A stretch of DNA of 64,000 nucleotides, from the NCBI GenBank assembly GCA_002794775.1, contig NBAY01000006.1, positions 1,341,649 to 1,405,648 of the forward strand, in the 5' to 3' direction. This DNA comes from Porodaedalea pini (lineage: Eukaryota > Basidiomycota > Agaricomycetes > Hymenochaetales > Hymenochaetaceae). Of this stretch, positions 12,279 to 23,858 are shown one piece after another. A program made the position numbers and the translations under genes. The notes under the pieces were generated by a model. It made no database searches, was not told the DNA's origin, and saw nothing but the letters and a program-made list of their open reading frames with translations. Numbering within the stretch: position 1 is the stretch's first letter; the number at the start of each line of letters is the position of its first letter.

Positions 12279-13272
12279 CACACTCAGAAGGCAATCCAGA
12301 GTCAGGGGTTGACACATGGACTTCTGTAGAAACTTCCACCATGATTCTGATTGCGATGTCAAAATGTGTATAATAAATAATCTGATGACTCATACCTTAT
12401 ATGTAATGGAACCTCATTAGTTAGTTGGAGTGGCCTAGACCATAACTCAGCCAAGCGATCATGCAGTATTGAGCGAAGAGCATTAATATTTAGAAGATAG
12501 AGTGATGGCATGGCAGATTGCTAGTAATTAGTGAACATGAAGATGGAAACCAGTATTTAAGAGTATAATTTTCTCAATATTGCTAGTCTGTGCAGATGCA
12601 TGCACAGACGGAGTTGTTTTCAGGAACTCACCTAGCGATGGAAGCACAGTCATGAATTCTCTATCATTAGTGCCGATCCATAGAAGAAAAGATCAGCCAA
12701 GTCATCCAGCAGATGAATGGAAGCACAAAGAAGGTTATGGAAGAATCAGAAGGTCAGGGAATGTCATATGCTTCATGTGACTGGCGACCGCATGCCTACA
12801 ATCCAGATAAGATCTCCAGTATGTTCACAGTTGCCTTCGATGATCTTATAGTGACCTGCTGATGCAATCCTAGTTGTTCTGATCTGAGTCCGATACTGAT
12901 CGGTATGCATCGGAAGCAGTTCCCAGTCACTTCCAGAAGGATCAGCGGTGATAGGACAATTAGAAAAGCTCTGCATTGGTAACCATGATCGTCGCAGATG
13001 TCCACGCACAGCGATGCCCTGCCTAACTGGGCATGAGCAATTTTTATGTCATAAATACCATTGCCAAATGAGTTGCGACTTTCTCACAGCCACAGGGCCA
13101 AAAATGATTTTCACCTTTCCATATCAGTTGCGGTCAACTGCGATTCATCTGTTATCCCTGGGAATCTGTATCCACAGATGTACTGTCCACAGTGCAGATG
13201 CTGATGACTACTGATGGATGCCACGCCAGTGTTTAATCTGCACTATCATCAGCTACGCCATCCTACTTTGTC
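11850..13272. other. AT-rich stretch without recognisable gene
   Basis: No open frame here shows conserved motifs or plausible splice structure. The stretch is AT-rich with many stops in all frames and includes a GAAA microsatellite. Confidence 0.55.
12243..12279 (+). repeat. GAAA tetranucleotide microsatellite
   Basis: About nine uninterrupted tandem copies of AAAG/GAAA in otherwise AT-rich intergenic DNA. Confidence 0.9.
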
Positions 13273-13740
13273 ATGCCTTTGCTCCACAACCTTCCTCGCG
13301 TTACCTGGCCCTTTCAACCCAGCCCTACCTATGATATCGTCTGCCTCAACGACGAGGACATATGTACCATAATTGAGGAGGACAGGAAGGAGACACCAGC
13401 AAATGTCAGCGCTTGGAGATGGGACACAGACGAGTTTGCACGAGTCATGGACCTACGCCCTAATGCCTACATCTTGACCACCTTTCGCATGATCAAGTAT
13501 GGAACATATGAGCAGTTCTGTACATGCCTGATAGAGTGCTGTGGCGGTGATGCATACAAATTCTGCGCACACTGTAATGTCTCCCAGATGATGAACTCCT
13601 TCTTTGTAAGTTCTCCACATTCCTTAGACTTCTAGTGCCAATCTTGTTCCTAGAATTATATAAGGAGGGAGCACGCAGAAGGTAGAGGCCTTGCATTCTT
13701 GAGGGCTAAGCATGAGTTGGAGATGCGCAACAAGCTATAG
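13273..13740 (+). CDS. Small two-exon hypothetical protein with Cys cluster
   Basis: Exon 1 (13273-13605) ends at a GTAAGT donor; the TAG acceptor at 13651-13653 restores the frame and exon 2 ends at a TAG at 13738-13740, giving 139 residues. The protein has a cysteine-rich middle (CTCLIECC followed by FCAHC) and a charged helical C-terminus. The first methionine is at 13273. No signal peptide is evident. I do not recognise it. It lies 157 bp from the inner end of the right inverted-repeat arm. The clean intron phase supports a real gene, but no homology was recognised. Confidence 0.4.
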
Positions 13741-14282
13741 GGATGAGGTGAGTCGCATTTGGCTCTAGAATTCTTTTAATAGACAATCTTAAAGAGCGAA
13801 TTGAATAGGATACTAGTGATTGAAGGAATGTCTTTAGAGTTGGTCTTGAGAATATAATAACATATCTCTGGGATGTTCTGAAACCCTGGTCCTACACACC
13901 TCCGTAACAGTTTGTGCCAGCCGCTTGACGGCCTCTGTCTTACGAGGCTGTCAAAGAACTCGTCGAGAGTGACCCCTTTTACACTCGCAAAGCGGTCAGT
14001 GTATCATCGCCTCGTCAGTTAAGTGGAGAGACTCTCAGTCAACTCCATGGTGGGATAAGGAGAAGCCGATGATAGTGCCCTTCCTCTACTTCGTTAGCTA
14101 GCGAAGGAGAGGCCGGAGAGGGTAGAGTTCAAAGGCAACGGGTGATCTAAAGAGCACTGCACATCATACATTAAGCTCTCGCGAGAAAGAAAGGATAAAC
14201 AGTGACGCTGAAACCTAATGATATGCTAACTACCGATTCCTCCCTTCCTTACGGGAGCCCATTGCACCGCACAAGCACCGCC

Positions 14283-15795
14283 TCAATATAGCACCTTGCT
14301 GAGATTCTGTACTGAATTGAGAAGGATGTCGCCCTGTCGCACGACCGTCTCATACTGCGCATTCTTTGCGCTCGGCCTGTTTGTTTCCACGACTCCATGC
14401 ACGCGATCGATGGTGCAGTTAAGGTGACCGAGAGCGATGAAGCGGGCGAGCTCGTTGTCGACGAACGCGACGGAGACACCGAACGCGGCGGAGAGGCTCT
14501 CGAGTGTCAGACTGCGGTAACTCTCAAGTAACTGTGCGTATGCGAGTGTGCGAGAATGCGCATCTCGCGCACATAATATCGCGCGTGCGGGTGTAGCACA
14601 CGAGAGGGAATGAGTTGGGTCTGCTCGGGTTTCGCTATTTCTCTTTGTTAGTGAGGCGTAAGATATAAAGCTACTCGGGACATACCAAGTGCGATGAAGA
14701 ACTTGTCGTAAAGGCAGTCATACAGGGATTTCGTGAGCTCGGCAAGGTTAGAGAGTTCGTGGATGACCTGTATAACTTCCGGTGCGGTGATAATCTGCCA
14801 GGAGTCAGGCCTCTCAAGCTATTCAAGGAGCACATTCATGCTACTGACTTTCTTCTTCAGGTCTTGTCGCTTAAGCGTTAACGCGCCAGCGATCATGGTC
14901 ATAGATACAAAGTCGTTGTAGTTCAGAAGCTCCGTAGCGGTGAATGTCGATGATGCATCCATGAAGAGATCGCTTGCACGCTTGAATTGCCTGATAGAGA
15001 GCGAGTGGAGAACCTGATACACTTTTAGTCGATTCCGCCTATCCCAGTCTCCATCCTTTTCAATCAATCTGTTATGGCGAGTGTGAGTGACGATAAATGT
15101 GTGACTCGGGCAGACTAGAAACGCACTCTTCTGCACGAGCGAGATTCTTGGCGATGGTGGCATGGTCTCCGAAGAAGAAACCTATTCCTACGAGCGTGAG
15201 GGACAATGTCAATTTTCAAGCCAACTCCAGGAGTCCTCTCAAAGGCGAGCTCTTGAGCTGCTATCGCTCGGTCCTGAAAGAACAATCCGTACTATCAGAT
15301 ACAGTAATGGCCGTTTCTGAAGGTACATGCCTTGTCCCCAATCCTTGTCAAGTACGTTGCTCGGGCACGTAGTGCATTTGCTATTTCAACCCCCCCCCCC
15401 CCCCCTTCTGTCTTCTCTGCCTCCTGCAAACGCTCATCCAGCTTCTTGAGCTCTTCCGCATTTGCCGCCCCCATACGTTCTAACAATGCGTTGTCTTCCG
15501 GTAGCGGAATCCGAATCTGTCGTGGTGTGGTTGGCGAACCTGGTGAACCTGGTGAAGTCGGTGGATGTTGCAAAGCGATGATTGCACGGGAGCATGGCGC
15601 CATTTCTAAAATAACAGGTATGGGTCACTTTCTGCGGCAAGATTAAAGAGTTGACTACGCACGGTCTTTCTCAATGCCCCCCAGGAGTAACTTCAGCGCG
15701 TCATGGTGCAGATCGCCTAGCTGGGCCTGTGTCAAAGCAAAGTGGGCTTGCGGATGCTCGAGGTTGGGAATTGGTAGAACAATCTCTTTAGCCAT
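14283..15795 (-). pseudogene. rpn7: 26S proteasome lid subunit Rpn7 (copy 2), frame-broken
   Basis: Mirror of the copy at 857-2368, with ATG at 15795 and TGA at 14283. The homopolymer here has 16 C (minus-strand G16), which keeps the exon encoding EANALRARATYLTRIGDK-like sequence in frame, unlike copy 1. The extra C in GTCCCTC (about 15201) and the ~8-nt duplication at about 14541-14554 are shared with copy 1 and still break the frame before and inside the PCI domain. Shared lesions mean the damage is older than the duplication, unless both arms were assembled from the same reads. Confidence 0.85.
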
Positions 15796-15995
15796 TTCGA
15801 TAAATGTTATAGGTAGAAATAAGGCGTCAAGCAGAAGGTCAAATACTGGGAGGAGGAGCGCAAGTACAGACGCGTAAGCTGACGCGTTAATGATGGGAAT
15901 AAAATGCCTAATATGAACTTACACAGTTTCGCTGGTTACTGCCTATACGCACTCTTGTCGGTCTACCACTGTCGATTCCAGCATACGATAAGGCA
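15796..15995. promoter_or_regulatory. Shared divergent rpn6/rpn7 intergenic region (copy 2)
   Basis: Second copy of the 200-bp gap between divergent rpn7 (15795 leftward) and rpn6 (15996 rightward). A head-to-head arrangement would permit co-regulation of the two lid subunits. No specific site recognised. Confidence 0.4.
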
Positions 15996-17912
15996 ATGTC
16001 AGTGGCAAAGGTGACACAAATGCTTGCAGAGGCACAGGCCGTGCGTTCAAAAGACCCAAAGCGTGCCGAGGACCTGTACCGCCGCATCCTCGAGACGAGC
16101 GCACAGGCGCACGGTTCGCAGTCGGAGCGAGAGAGCAATCTACAGGATCAGGAGTCTGCTCTCATAAGACTTGGCGAACTCTATCGTGATAACAAGTGCG
16201 TTACTATTGCACCTGCTGCTTAGATTTCTGGGCTAAGTACAGAACATAGAGGTGCAAACGGCCTTGCACAGGTGATCGTCCTCTCGCGTTCTTTTATGTC
16301 GTCGACCGCGAAAGCAAAGACGACGGAGTTCAGTAAGAAGGTTTGCCATAGTCCCACAGAATATTAGGCTGACCTGTGCTGCAGTATGAACATTGCTTGA
16401 TTTCTTCGCTCCCATTCCCGACTCGAATACCACGCTCATGGACGTACTGCACGAGAACATAGAGTGGGCACGCACAGAAAAACACATATTCTTGAAACAC
16501 AGCCTAGAGACGCGGTTGGTTGGGATGTGCGTTTACTATTCTGCTGTGTACATTTAGACTCGCACACTGATTCCTTTCTGAGGACAGACAGTTAGAGACG
16601 CATTCATACAAAGCCGCATTGGCTTTAATTGAAACATTGCTGACAGAGCTCAAGCGGTTAGACGACAAACTGGTGCTGACTGAGGTGCATCTGCTGGAAA
16701 GTCGTGTATATCGGGCAACTGGCAACACGCCGAAAAGCAAGGTCTGCACCTTCTCGCTATATGTGGCGAGACCTTTTGTTTCTAACAATATGGATCCTAT
16801 AGGCTGCTTTGACTTCAGCACGTACGGCCGCCAACTCGATATACTGTCCGCCACATCTGCAAGCCTAACTTGATTTTCAGTCGGGTATCTTGCATGCGGA
16901 GGACAAGGACTACACAACCGCATACTCGTATTTCTTCGAGATGTTTGAAAACTTATCAAGCCAGGTAGTTCCGATGGCTATCTTAATAACGGTCGTACTC
17001 TAGATCTGACTCGTGCTTCAACAGGAATAAGGTGAGGACAGTGGAAAGGCATTGACGCCGCTCAATTACATGCTCCTCTGCAAGATCATGCTCAATCTCG
17101 TACGTCTTCATCAGTTTGAGGATTGCTTGCTGGAACATGACATTGACGGATCCATAGCCTGAAGATGTCACGTCCCTCCTTTCCATGAAACTTGCACTGA
17201 AATACACCGAACTTCGCGAGGTTGAGTGCATGCATGCCGTCGCCCGCACACACAAGAATCGTAACCTTGCGGATTTTGAGAAAACACTGCGGGATTATCA
17301 GGACGGTCCGCTTTTCCCTCTTTTTCTCATATGCCGTCATCAACTGAAGTCCGTTTCCTTTTGATTCTCTCTTGAATGTACTAAATACAGAACTCTCATC
17401 CGATCCAACGATACGCACGCACCTTGCGGCTTTGTATGACACGCTGTTCGAACAAAACCTCCTACGCATTGTCGAGCCGTACTCGGTCGTTGAGGTTGAG
17501 TACGTTGCGCAACAGGTCGGTCAGGGGCGTCAAGAGGTCGAGACTAAGTGAATTATTCATCATAATTCCCGCAATTGGTCGTGCGTTTAAGAAATCCTTG
17601 TGCTTCAGGATGTCGAAGATGATATTAGACAAGGTATTCCATGGGGTGCTAGATCAGGGAGGTGGATGCCTGCTCGTTTTCGACAAGACGGAGGGCGACG
17701 TACGTCACTCTCGCTGTTGTTTATCTCTCCATCGCGGGCACATCCTGACAGTTCATTATTAGGAAACTTACGAATCGGCCATCCAGACAGTGGAAGAGAT
17801 CGGCAAGGTTGTTGAATCGTTATATGCGAAGGTAGGATCTTCATTGGCGTCATGCCTCATCTGAAAAGTGACTATCACTGATGAGAATTTTCAGGCAACC
17901 AAAATTGCATAG
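15996..17912 (+). pseudogene. rpn6: 26S proteasome lid subunit Rpn6, near-complete, one in-frame stop
   Basis: From ATG 15996, spliced exons follow the whole Rpn6/PSMD11 family: N-terminal helical repeats, FLKHSLETRLVG near 16480, ELKRLDDKLVLTEVHLLESRVYR near 16650, the [15 protein letters not shown] block near 16930, KLALKYTELREVE near 17190, the PCI-domain motif IVEPYSVVEVEYVAQQVGQG near 17470, and the C-terminus VESLYAKATKIA ending at TAG 17910-17912. Most introns join in phase with GT-AG ends. The one clear fault is a TAA at 17028-17030 just after the acceptor following FENLSSQ. If that is an error or the acceptor differs, this copy could be functional. Only its first 656 bases are duplicated in the left arm. 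Confidence 0.85.
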
Positions 17913-18081
17913 CACGAGTCTATGTTAAAGTATTCGGACGTCTGCGAGCTTTCGCTTTGATTCGCTTTGATTAAGCTTAACTTAAAGTCATCCTGCTATT
18001 GAAAATACCTTCGGAGACTTATACATGTAACTCATGACTTGACAGAAGAAAATACAAATGCACCTTGCTCTATGACAAGAA

Positions 18082-19066
18082 CTACTGTAAAGTCTGCGAC
18101 CATACATAGCATCCACCACTCCGACCCTTTTTGATCTCCATTGTGATACACTCTGCATTCCTTCGTTTCTTGCGTGCAATGTCGACAGATGATTGCGCTA
18201 CGATGTCATGCGCTTCGCTCTGCACCGTGTCGAATATGTCCTTCGGAACGCCATCACGCACAAGAAGAGTCTTTCCTGTACCGGGTGGACTGCATAACAG
18301 CACACCCTTCGGAGGCTGAATGCCGCCGCGCAAGAAGAGCTCAGGGTTCATGAGCAGGAGTTCAATGATCTTGACAACTTTGAATATCGCGCATATATCA
18401 AAGAGACCTGAAGAGACGTACCTCGTGAGTTCCTGGGCCTGCTCGCCCAGACCACCGATTCCAGCAAAGGATATTCCTCCAGGGTCCTCAAGACTCATTT
18501 CGTGCACTAAGGGGTCGACCTCGTGTGGTAGAATTCGCATTATTGTCAGAGTAGTCATGTCTAAGCGGACTCGCGTGCCATTCTTCAGCTTGGTGGCAGG
18601 TAAAGCGGTCTATAGGAGACATCGTAGCGAGGTCCTGACGAGGCTTTGACGATGACTTGACCAACAGCGTTGTTTGTAATGAGCCCGGAATGCGATGGAC
18701 ATGAGGCATACATTATTCGTCGTCCAGCTGTTTCATGACCTCCCCAATAATGTGGCCGACAGATTGTACGGCTTCAATGTCATCTTCTGTCTTCTTGAAG
18801 TCCTTCTCGAGGTCCTTGAGAGAGAATCACACTATCCAAAAAAAACAAGTAGCTTCAGCGTGAATATTCAGCAAGGTTCTAACTAAGACTCACAGTTCTT
18901 GAGGCTCTGGCTGTTTGTTTCATGGTCTCGCATTTTCTAGATCTCGAGAATCCCCATGCTGAACATCTTCGCAGCCGGCATGACTACTCACGTTACGATA
19001 GCCAATCAAAGCATCTATCCTCCGTTGATCCATCCCTCCAGAAGAGGACGAGGCTTGATTCTCCAT
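18082..19066 (-). pseudogene. rpt4: 26S proteasome AAA-ATPase Rpt4, truncated after Walker A
   Basis: Minus-strand exons from ATG 19066 give MENQASSSSG..DQRRIDALIGYRN, then the coiled-coil part with [20 protein letters not shown] (about 18790-18725), the OB-fold part with VIVKASSGPRY, then [20 protein letters not shown], the [14 protein letters not shown] block, and Walker [10 protein letters not shown] near 18270. This is Rpt4/PSMC6, a subunit of the heterohexameric ATPase ring that unfolds substrates. After Walker A the sequence changes to an unrelated basic tail ending at 18082; Walker B, the sensor motifs and the arginine fingers are missing. The fragment could not hydrolyse ATP. It is the third proteasome gene in 5 kb. 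Confidence 0.85.
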
Positions 19067-19213
19067 CCTAAGTGGCAATAAAGTATGGCAAAGTGGAGGA
19101 TGAAGGTGAAGGTACTCAGCAGGAAGGGTTAACGCGCAACTCACGATCACGGTCGAGGCCTCGCTGTAAATGTGTAGGTAACGATGTTTCCAATAGGTCA
19201 GAGCGTATGGGAC

Positions 19214-22200
19214 TTACAAAACACGCCGGTCCATTGGGACCACACTGACAGATGTGACCTGAAGATTAGGTGTAAACGTGGGACCCAACAGAACTTTGCT
19301 CTTCCCATTTGTCACTTGTCCAGATTGCGTGCTAGCTAAAGTGGAGGCCAACGTTGTGGAAGTTCGGCCGCCTGGTACCTGATTGTCCCGAAGATCGCGA
19401 CTGATGCCTGATGGCGGCATAGTTTATGATGTTCTGGGTGACTTGCGTGCAAGAACAGGCATGCTCATTGCAGGAGAGGGTCCACGTCCCAGCGCCAGTT
19501 CAGCTTTCGGCAGCCTCTGTGGCGAGCCTTTGAACTGAATAGTTCCCGAAACTGGATTTGCTTTCTGCGGAGTACGAAGTGCAGACATGGACGATCCGGA
19601 GGCAGGCATATCAAAACCGATGATGCGCGGTCGCTCTGGCGGAGTTGTCGAGGGCGATGATGTCGCCCTCTGTCCTTCTGCCTCTGCCATGATCGTCCGT
19701 AGATCCAATTTGCTAAGGAGTCGTTAGGAATAACCTCTAAATTGTAAAGAAAATAACGGCACCTTGAAGACAGCTGTGATACGCGAGCCTTCCATGGACT
19801 AAACGTCCCCGGTGACGACGGTAGTTGACCTCTTGTACTAGCATTCGGGTTTGTTTGCGGAGCAGGGAGGCTAAGAGGCGGTATCTCCTCTCGTACGTCG
19901 TCCATTACGAATATGTCGTCAAGTCCTGTCTCTGCTGCCTCGCGGACAGGTGCGGACGGAGGTGTTAGTGAGGGACGATGCTCTAGAGGAGGACTATATG
20001 AGGTCGAAGCTGGCCCGAAAGAGGGGTAACGATTCCGCTTTGTTGTTGAACCATTCGCTACCGGCGACAATTTGGGCGACTGCCGAATCTGCCCCGAAGG
20101 ACCCTTATGTCCAGGGGCAACGGGCTGTGGTATATCTTGTAACACGAGCCAGTCTTTCCAAGACTAGTGCTTTCTCGACCATTTTTCCTGAGCGAGTGAC
20201 TGGAGACTTCTCAGCCTGGCACGCCCGTATGAATACCGACAGTTGTCGAATGAGATGTGCAGGAAGATCGTCGAGCATATGACTCTCCAACAAAGTCTCG
20301 ATATTGCGCGCAAGGTATCCTTGCACGCTTGCGAAGAGGTGCCCAGCGTTGAAATGCGAAGCATCCGATAGGATAGAGCAAGCATTGTTAATGTTGAGGA
20401 ACTGCAGAATAACCGAGGAACATATGAGAAGTAAGCGGTCCAGAAGAAGTTCGCCCTGGTGGATAGACAGTAAATCAGCATAGTAAGATAACGATGACTG
20501 TACTGCAGACATACCGCTACGTCCATGACCTGAAATAAGAACTCCAGAACATCATCGGCTGTCTGCGCAAATTCTACGTCCTTCACATTAGCCCAACCAG
20601 TAAGAAAATGATGTATTTTTTTAATATTACACTTGCCTAGTACGTCGAAGATGTCCTCGCCACCTCCAGCGTATATCAACCGCATAACAAACTGCATGAC
20701 TCGCCAATGCATACGTTTCAGGTTGATCAACAACGTACGATTAGGCTGCCGACGCTTCACTGTCCAATCCAAATCGCCAAAGAATCCCGAGAAGAATGGG
20801 GATCGCGCACGAAGGATAGTCGAATGACAGAATACCCGCGCATATGCCAATTCAAGAGCCGTATCCGGAGCGCAGGGATGCGCAGAAGAGCCGTTGTTTC
20901 GAGCCCCCTCTTGCTGCATGCCATCAAAAAGCACCATCATGTCCTGCGCCAGGCGCTCGGCTGGTGAACATTTCACAGGTGCACCGGGCGAGTCAGCCAG
21001 AGCAGGAAGGTGTAGCAGTATCGCGAGTTTCTGTGACTCACTACGAATATTCGTCGCATTCGTCTTAGGTACACAATCTGCGAGCTTGTCAACGACAGAT
21101 AGTGTCACTCGTCGGTCCCAGATCGCAGGTATTTTATCGGTATAAAGATACACAGCGAGCATGAGTGCGGAGAGTGGATGAACGCTCGATAACTTCATCA
21201 CCGGCTGAGACGAGTCTGACTCGGCCTTGATCAGCTGCAGTCGAAGCCTGCCGTCTGAGTCTTTGATGGTTCGGCCGAGAATGACGTCCTTCAGCACTTC
21301 CGACCGGGCAGCAAGAACAACACGATGTACGGGAAACTTGAAGCTGGAGTCAACCTTTACGAAGAGGTCTGCACCATGTTTAAGGTCTACACCTTCGAAG
21401 ATTCCCTTACTTTCCGCTTTCCGATGCATTGCATCGCGTGTGAGGAGGTCGAGCAAACGGGTGACTGTCCTGATATCCTTTTTGATAGACATATCTTCCG
21501 ACTCTTCCCCGACTTCCGCATCGGCTTCGTCCAAAGGCGATCCCGGAGTACACGTATGCCCGCCAGATGGTGGCGGAGTTTTTAAGTCGGGATTCATGAA
21601 GGCGTGTTCCACGTTCCATTCTTCTCCCTCAGGAAGAGCAAAGTACGGCTGAATCATGTCCATGTCTCCCGCAACCGAGTTGCCCCTTGGATGGATCGGG
21701 GTAGGTGCGCACTCTGCCTTGAGGACTACAAATGCCCCAGCGCTGCTCGCCGCAACGGCAACGGCTCGTTGGCCCAACGGCATGCGCGTGAACTTTGATG
21801 TCTTATTCGTGCGGCTTCGTACGTATACATGGCCCGACTCTGTGCAGAGCATGATGGTACCCTCTGAACCTAGCGCGACGTCCTAAATGTAGATGTAAGT
21901 CTCTGACATTAGATTCATCATTAAGAACACGAGCCTTTACAGCGCTGAACTGCTTTCGCAATGCCCAAACACGCTGCGGCTTTACCAATGCCATACCGGC
22001 ATTCTTGCCAGGCGTTGCTCCAGGATCAGCGGCCGGAGCAATGGGTGGAGCATTAAAAGTAAACGTAAAGACCTCGCCATTCGACGACAGAGCAGCAAAA
22101 GTGTCATCGCAACTGACGACCTTGGCAATACTAGCGTTGTTCTGCGCCATCGGTGGCCGATACGCCTGGATTTCCGAAGGAAAGTTTTGCGTCGGAAAGC

Positions 22201-23530
22201 TGAGCGCATGAAGATGAGTGGTCGGAATAGTAATACGAGATATATTAAACGAACTTGAACTTGAAGCTTCGTTCATTGCAGAAGCATTGAACATCCCGGC
22301 TTGCCAGCAGGACCGCCATTGCAGCATCTGACAATGCAACATCAACAACAGGAAAAGTGACCTGTGTCACGCGCCGCGGAAGAACCTGGACAGGCGTCCC
22401 GATGCGATCATATCCAAGCTGGCCGCTATTTGTGCCCCAAGTAAATAGTTCGCTTCCCGTACAGCACGCCGAAGCCGTCTGACATGCGGCAACACTGACA
22501 ACAATCTCCTTCTTCAGAGGGCCAACTATACACCGCGGAGCAGCTTGAAGAGCCAGGCCTCCATCAAGGGTATATCCAAGTTGGGAAAACCGGGCCAGAC
22601 CCCAGCTAAGAACACTGCCTGGACTTGTTAGGGCAAGAGTATGATCCTGGCCAAGAGCAACCGCGACGATTTGCGCCTCAGAAGTAAGGTCCTTCAGAGA
22701 TGCAAGTGCATACTGGGTATGTTGTGTTACTCCAGCCCCGAGGCGTCCACCGCTTCCAAAGCCGCAGACGCGAAGATTCACGCGCGGCTCGGATGTGACA
22801 ACCGCAGTATGCAGTTTGGCCATGGCGACCTGTTTGGTACGAACAGGCTGAAAGCGGACTCGCAGAGAAAGCTTGAGAGGCTCGGAGTGATCCTTTTGCG
22901 ACGGGATTGGAACCAGCTCTGGAAAGGCGCGATCGTCGCCATCACCTACGCCAAGTGCCACGTTCCTGTTCGTTCCCCATGTGAAGAGGTCGGTGACCTC
23001 CAGGTCATTCGGCTTTGTACCAATCCACAGTCGAGTTGTACACATCGAAAGCTGTATATCCCTCGAAGTCCTTAAGTGACACGTCGACATCCGTGCGCTG
23101 CAGTAAAGGTACGCTGTAGACTAGGTAAGCAACAATATGCACCTAATCGTTTCGAAACTCACCAAGCTGGAATATTTCCCATATATAATGCTCTATGCAG
23201 CGGCGTCCACCGACTCTCCAAATCCGTGATGTTGATATCGATCCGAGGATGAGTGAGGAGGAGTTTGACGAACTCTAATGCTGCCGGGTCGAGTGAAGAG
23301 ACTGCGAGGTGGAGAACAGTGCGTCCTAGCCAATCGTGCGCATTCACATCGCATGAGGTTGCTGTTCCATTTCCTCCAGACAACGGACTTGGTCTGTTCC
23401 ATGAACGACCTCCACTAGTGCTTAGGGCGGGTCCCGGAGCAGTCTGCGAGCTGGCGGCATGTGAGGCATCGAGCAGGCGCTGGAATGCCTGCTGATTCCG
23501 AAGGGAAAAGTAGGCATGAAGCGCAGTCAT
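19214..23530 (-). pseudogene. IBTK-like ankyrin/RCC1/BTB protein with frame breaks
   Basis: Reading leftward from ATG 23530: ankyrin repeats (DWLGRTVLHLAVSS, then TPLHRALYMGN), an RCC1-repeat propeller (LFTWGTNRNVALGVGDGDD near 23000, SWGLARFSQLGY near 22580, LFTWGTNSGQLGYD near 22440), two BTB domains (HGADLFVKV...HRVVLAARS near 21350; VFCHSTILRARSPFFSGFFGD near 20800), and a low-complexity Ser/Pro tail. This order is that of inhibitor of Bruton tyrosine kinase (IBTK), whose homologues act as CUL3 substrate adaptors; fungal function is inferred. The longest uninterrupted coding stretch is 562 codons. Frame changes of one base are seen near 23040, 22270 and 20166, and an in-frame TAA lies at about 19424. 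With so few faults it may be a recent pseudogene or a mis-sequenced gene. Confidence 0.75.
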
Positions 23531-23773
23531 ACAATAATTATTTCAGACAGATCCGGCGGCCGCTTAGGGCGTTTTGCGCGATCCAGATGCCGCTGGATGT
23601 CTGAAGTAGAATGCGTGCTCACAAGTTGAGGCAGGTAGATAAGTGACCAATGGAGTCAAAGCCGGTGGCGACTTCAGGAATTGAAGCAAGTAGAATAAAA
23701 AATAATTTTCAGGTTACGCAGAAATGAGCAATAAGTTAAGCAAGACGTCACCGGTCGTGGTGGTGGGGAGAGT

Positions 23774-23780
23774 TATAAAA
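23774..23780 (+). promoter_or_regulatory. TATA box of FAD oxidoreductase gene
   Basis: TATAAAA lies 85 bp before the first in-frame ATG (23859) of the downstream gene, a plausible distance for a TATA element plus 5' leader. Confidence 0.45.
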
Positions 23781-23858
23781 GGTTGTCAGTACTATCACTG
23801 TGCGCCGTTGCACTCGTGACCCAGGCAAGCAAAAGCTAAAGCACGTGCGATACTATTT

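Larger units (their letters stand above)
13897..16651. repeat. Right arm of long inverted duplication
   Basis: Reverse complement of 1-2753. The inner boundary is at 13897, where CACCTC is the last shared sequence. At the outer side RPN6 continues without interruption past 16651 to its stop codon, so this arm sits in the more complete context and may be the older location. Confidence 0.95.

Noticed and set aside
12243..12279. Possible CRISPR-like or satellite array
   Set aside because: It is a simple GAAA microsatellite without spacers; CRISPR arrays are not expected in a nuclear genome.
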